From an uncultured bacterium (GTDB lineage: Bacteria; Zixibacteria; MSB-5A5; CAIYYT01), in assembly GCA_903930455.1 (NCBI GenBank), contig CAIYYT010000120.1:1-41675 (forward strand): 41,675 nt of DNA. The letters run 5' to 3'. Position numbers and translations under genes: made by a program. Numbering within the stretch: the first letter of the stretch is position 1; every line of letters begins with the position of its first letter. Shown here in pieces: positions 40,611-41,675 of this stretch. A model generated the notes under the pieces. It saw only the letters and a program-made list of their open reading frames with translations, made no database searches and was not told where the DNA came from.

Positions 40611-41642
40611 TCACGGTTCCGTCTGTCGGTACTCTTCCACGATTCCCCAGACGTTGTTGACCTTGCCATCGATGTCCAGACGAGCACCCACCAGTGTCAG
40701 ACAGAGGCCGCCCTGGCGGACTGTCTTCCTGGTCCTCAGAATGATGGCATCGACGCTGAGTTCCACCGACTCGATTCCCATTGGCTCGGGAAGGCGCGAA
40801 CTCGAGTCTGTTTCCAGGAGGCCAACACGCACATGCTCAGAACCATCGGCGTACCGCAATGATCCAGCTGATGAGATGGAGACAAAATTCTTGAGAACGC
40901 CATTTCCAGCTGTTGTCGAATCTCCGGCAGCCAGAACGCGATATCCCGACATAGATGTCAAGGCAAACCACCTTTGATCGTTGTAACCCAGCTTGCTGGG
41001 GTCGGCAAACGGATTGTAACCCTCAATTTGCAGCAATTCGTAATAGACTGTTCCGGTGATTGTGTCGTTAGGCAATAGCAGCGTTCCCTGGCCGATTGCG
41101 TGACTTCGTCGGTCGATCACGCCGTTGCGAAGAGATTGCACGGGGGCCAAGCCGCTGAACTTCAAATCAAACTTGAGGTCATGACGGTCATAGGAGACTT
41201 CGCCGTTAGTGTATGGTTGCGTCCAGTTGAGCCCGCCAAACACGTAGGGGTAGTTTATATCCAGCCGCAAGGAGTCATGTCTCATCCGCGTGTAAGGCAG
41301 CGTGATCCAAACGCTACCATTATAGAGAAAGCCGGTGAAATCGCGTTCGGCGCGCTTGAATCGGTTATCGGCCAAGGCTCGACCAAACGTCACTGACAGA
41401 ACGTACCGCAGAGAATCCTGCTGCCCCAGAAACACTACATGATCGCATGTATAGTAGTTGTCATACTTGGAGTCCTGTCGAATGGAGTCGGGAATAAGCG
41501 CTCCGACATCCAGGCGAAAATCTTTGCTGACAATTCCCGACCGGGGGTCGAATTTGCTGTCCGGCCTTGTGCTGCAACCGGCAAACAGCAATGCCGAGGC
41601 TAACAGAGAGCTGACCAGACAGATAAGGCGTTGTGTCGTCAT
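40611..41642 (-). CDS. Lipoprotein of unknown function, beta-rich
   Basis: 343 residues from the ATG at 41642. A TTG six codons upstream is possible but would put a Cys and polar residues before the signal peptide. The signal peptide ends in lipobox LFAGC (Cys23). The mature part is predicted to be mostly beta strands, with many aromatic residues (YTCDHVVFLGQQD, YPYVFGGLNWTQPY, GTVYYELLQIEGYNPF) and no enzyme motif I recognise. Lipocalin- or CrtC/AttH-like folds are possible but unproven. It is the first visible gene of a pair with the DUF6125 gene; 33 bases upstream reach the window edge, so a further upstream gene may exist. Confidence 0.75.
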   Translation of the reverse strand: MTTQRLICLVSSLLASALLFAGCSTRPDSKFDPRSGIVSKDFRLDVGALIPDSIRQDSKYDNYYTCDHVVFLGQQDSLRYVLSVTFGRALADNRFKRAERDFTGFLYNGSVWITLPYTRMRHDSLRLDINYPYVFGGLNWTQPYTNGEVSYDRHDLKFDLKFSGLAPVQSLRNGVIDRRSHAIGQGTLLLPNDTITGTVYYELLQIEGYNPFADPSKLGYNDQRWFALTSMSGYRVLAAGDSTTAGNGVLKNFVSISSAGSLRYADGSEHVRVGLLETDSSSRLPEPMGIESVELSVDAIILRTRKTVRQGGLCLTLVGARLDIDGKVNNVWGIVEEYRQTEP

Positions 41643-41675
41643 TGACAAGCATGGTAACAAACCGGACTACCGTGA

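Noticed and set aside
1-41675. CRISPR arrays, tRNA or rRNA genes, insertion sequences, prophage genes
   Set aside because: I looked for regular short repeats, cloverleaf-type sequences in the gaps, transposase motifs and phage genes and found none; a tRNAscan or CRISPR search would settle it.

Overview
The window is ordinary chromosomal DNA of a diderm (Gram-negative-type) bacterium, densely packed and mostly on the minus strand. Evidence for two membranes is four proteins with lipoprotein signal peptides, a periplasmic adaptor of a tripartite-style exporter and two exported TldD/E-like proteins. Menaquinone is made by the classical Men route. The two-domain 'DSRCP' lipoproteins, YVTN-propeller lipoproteins, DUF6125 and lipoprotein serpin together remind me of Zixibacteria or related FCB-group candidate phyla. 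That placement is inference from gene style, not from a marker gene. No rRNA, tRNA, CRISPR array, phage or insertion sequence was found. Non-ATG starts (GTG/TTG) are common, and many neighbours overlap by 1-4 bases.

Layout. (1) 1-5978: a minus-strand menaquinone operon, ubiE(menG)-DAHP synthase-menF-menD-menH-menB (menB cut by the window edge), with a shikimate-entry enzyme embedded in it. (2) 6070-8991: a CHASE4/HAMP/five-PAS membrane sensor with no output domain. (3) 9290-13332: a GNAT acetyltransferase divergent from an Ig-repeat lipoprotein, then a lipoprotein serpin with a complete inhibitory hinge. (4) 13300-17043: a sigma-70-family (ECF-like) factor and an M23 peptidase, both with good promoters, then about 1.6 kb almost without genes that holds one plausible 46-aa ORF and strong hairpins. 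(5) 17044-18281: a beta-propeller lipoprotein. (6) 18247-18356: a REP/BIME-like inverted pair. (7) 18521-26909: cytoplasmic tldD-tldE on plus; convergent FHA-GGDEF cyclase and an exported TldD/TldE-like pair on minus; then a divergent tandem-receiver protein. (8) 27046-31483: an asymmetric heterodimeric ABC exporter followed by an inositol-phosphatase-family enzyme. (9) 31693-34321: a Mut7-C/zinc-ribbon protein convergent with a GH57 glucanotransferase. (10) 34439-38649: a MacAB-like exporter split into adaptor, ATPase and two permeases. (11) 38991-41642: a double zinc-ribbon protein, a DinB-fold protein, a DUF6125 protein and a lipoprotein of unknown function.

How the genes work together. 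The men operon makes chorismate precursor and converts chorismate to menaquinone, the respiratory quinone. The most unusual unit is the exported TldD/TldE-like pair. One member keeps the HExxxH and Cys zinc ligands and the other has lost all of them, repeating outside the cytoplasm the active/inactive arrangement of the canonical TldD/TldE pair encoded 1.2 kb away. The serpin, M23 peptidase and exported TldD-like protein show that envelope proteolysis and its control are a theme of this stretch.
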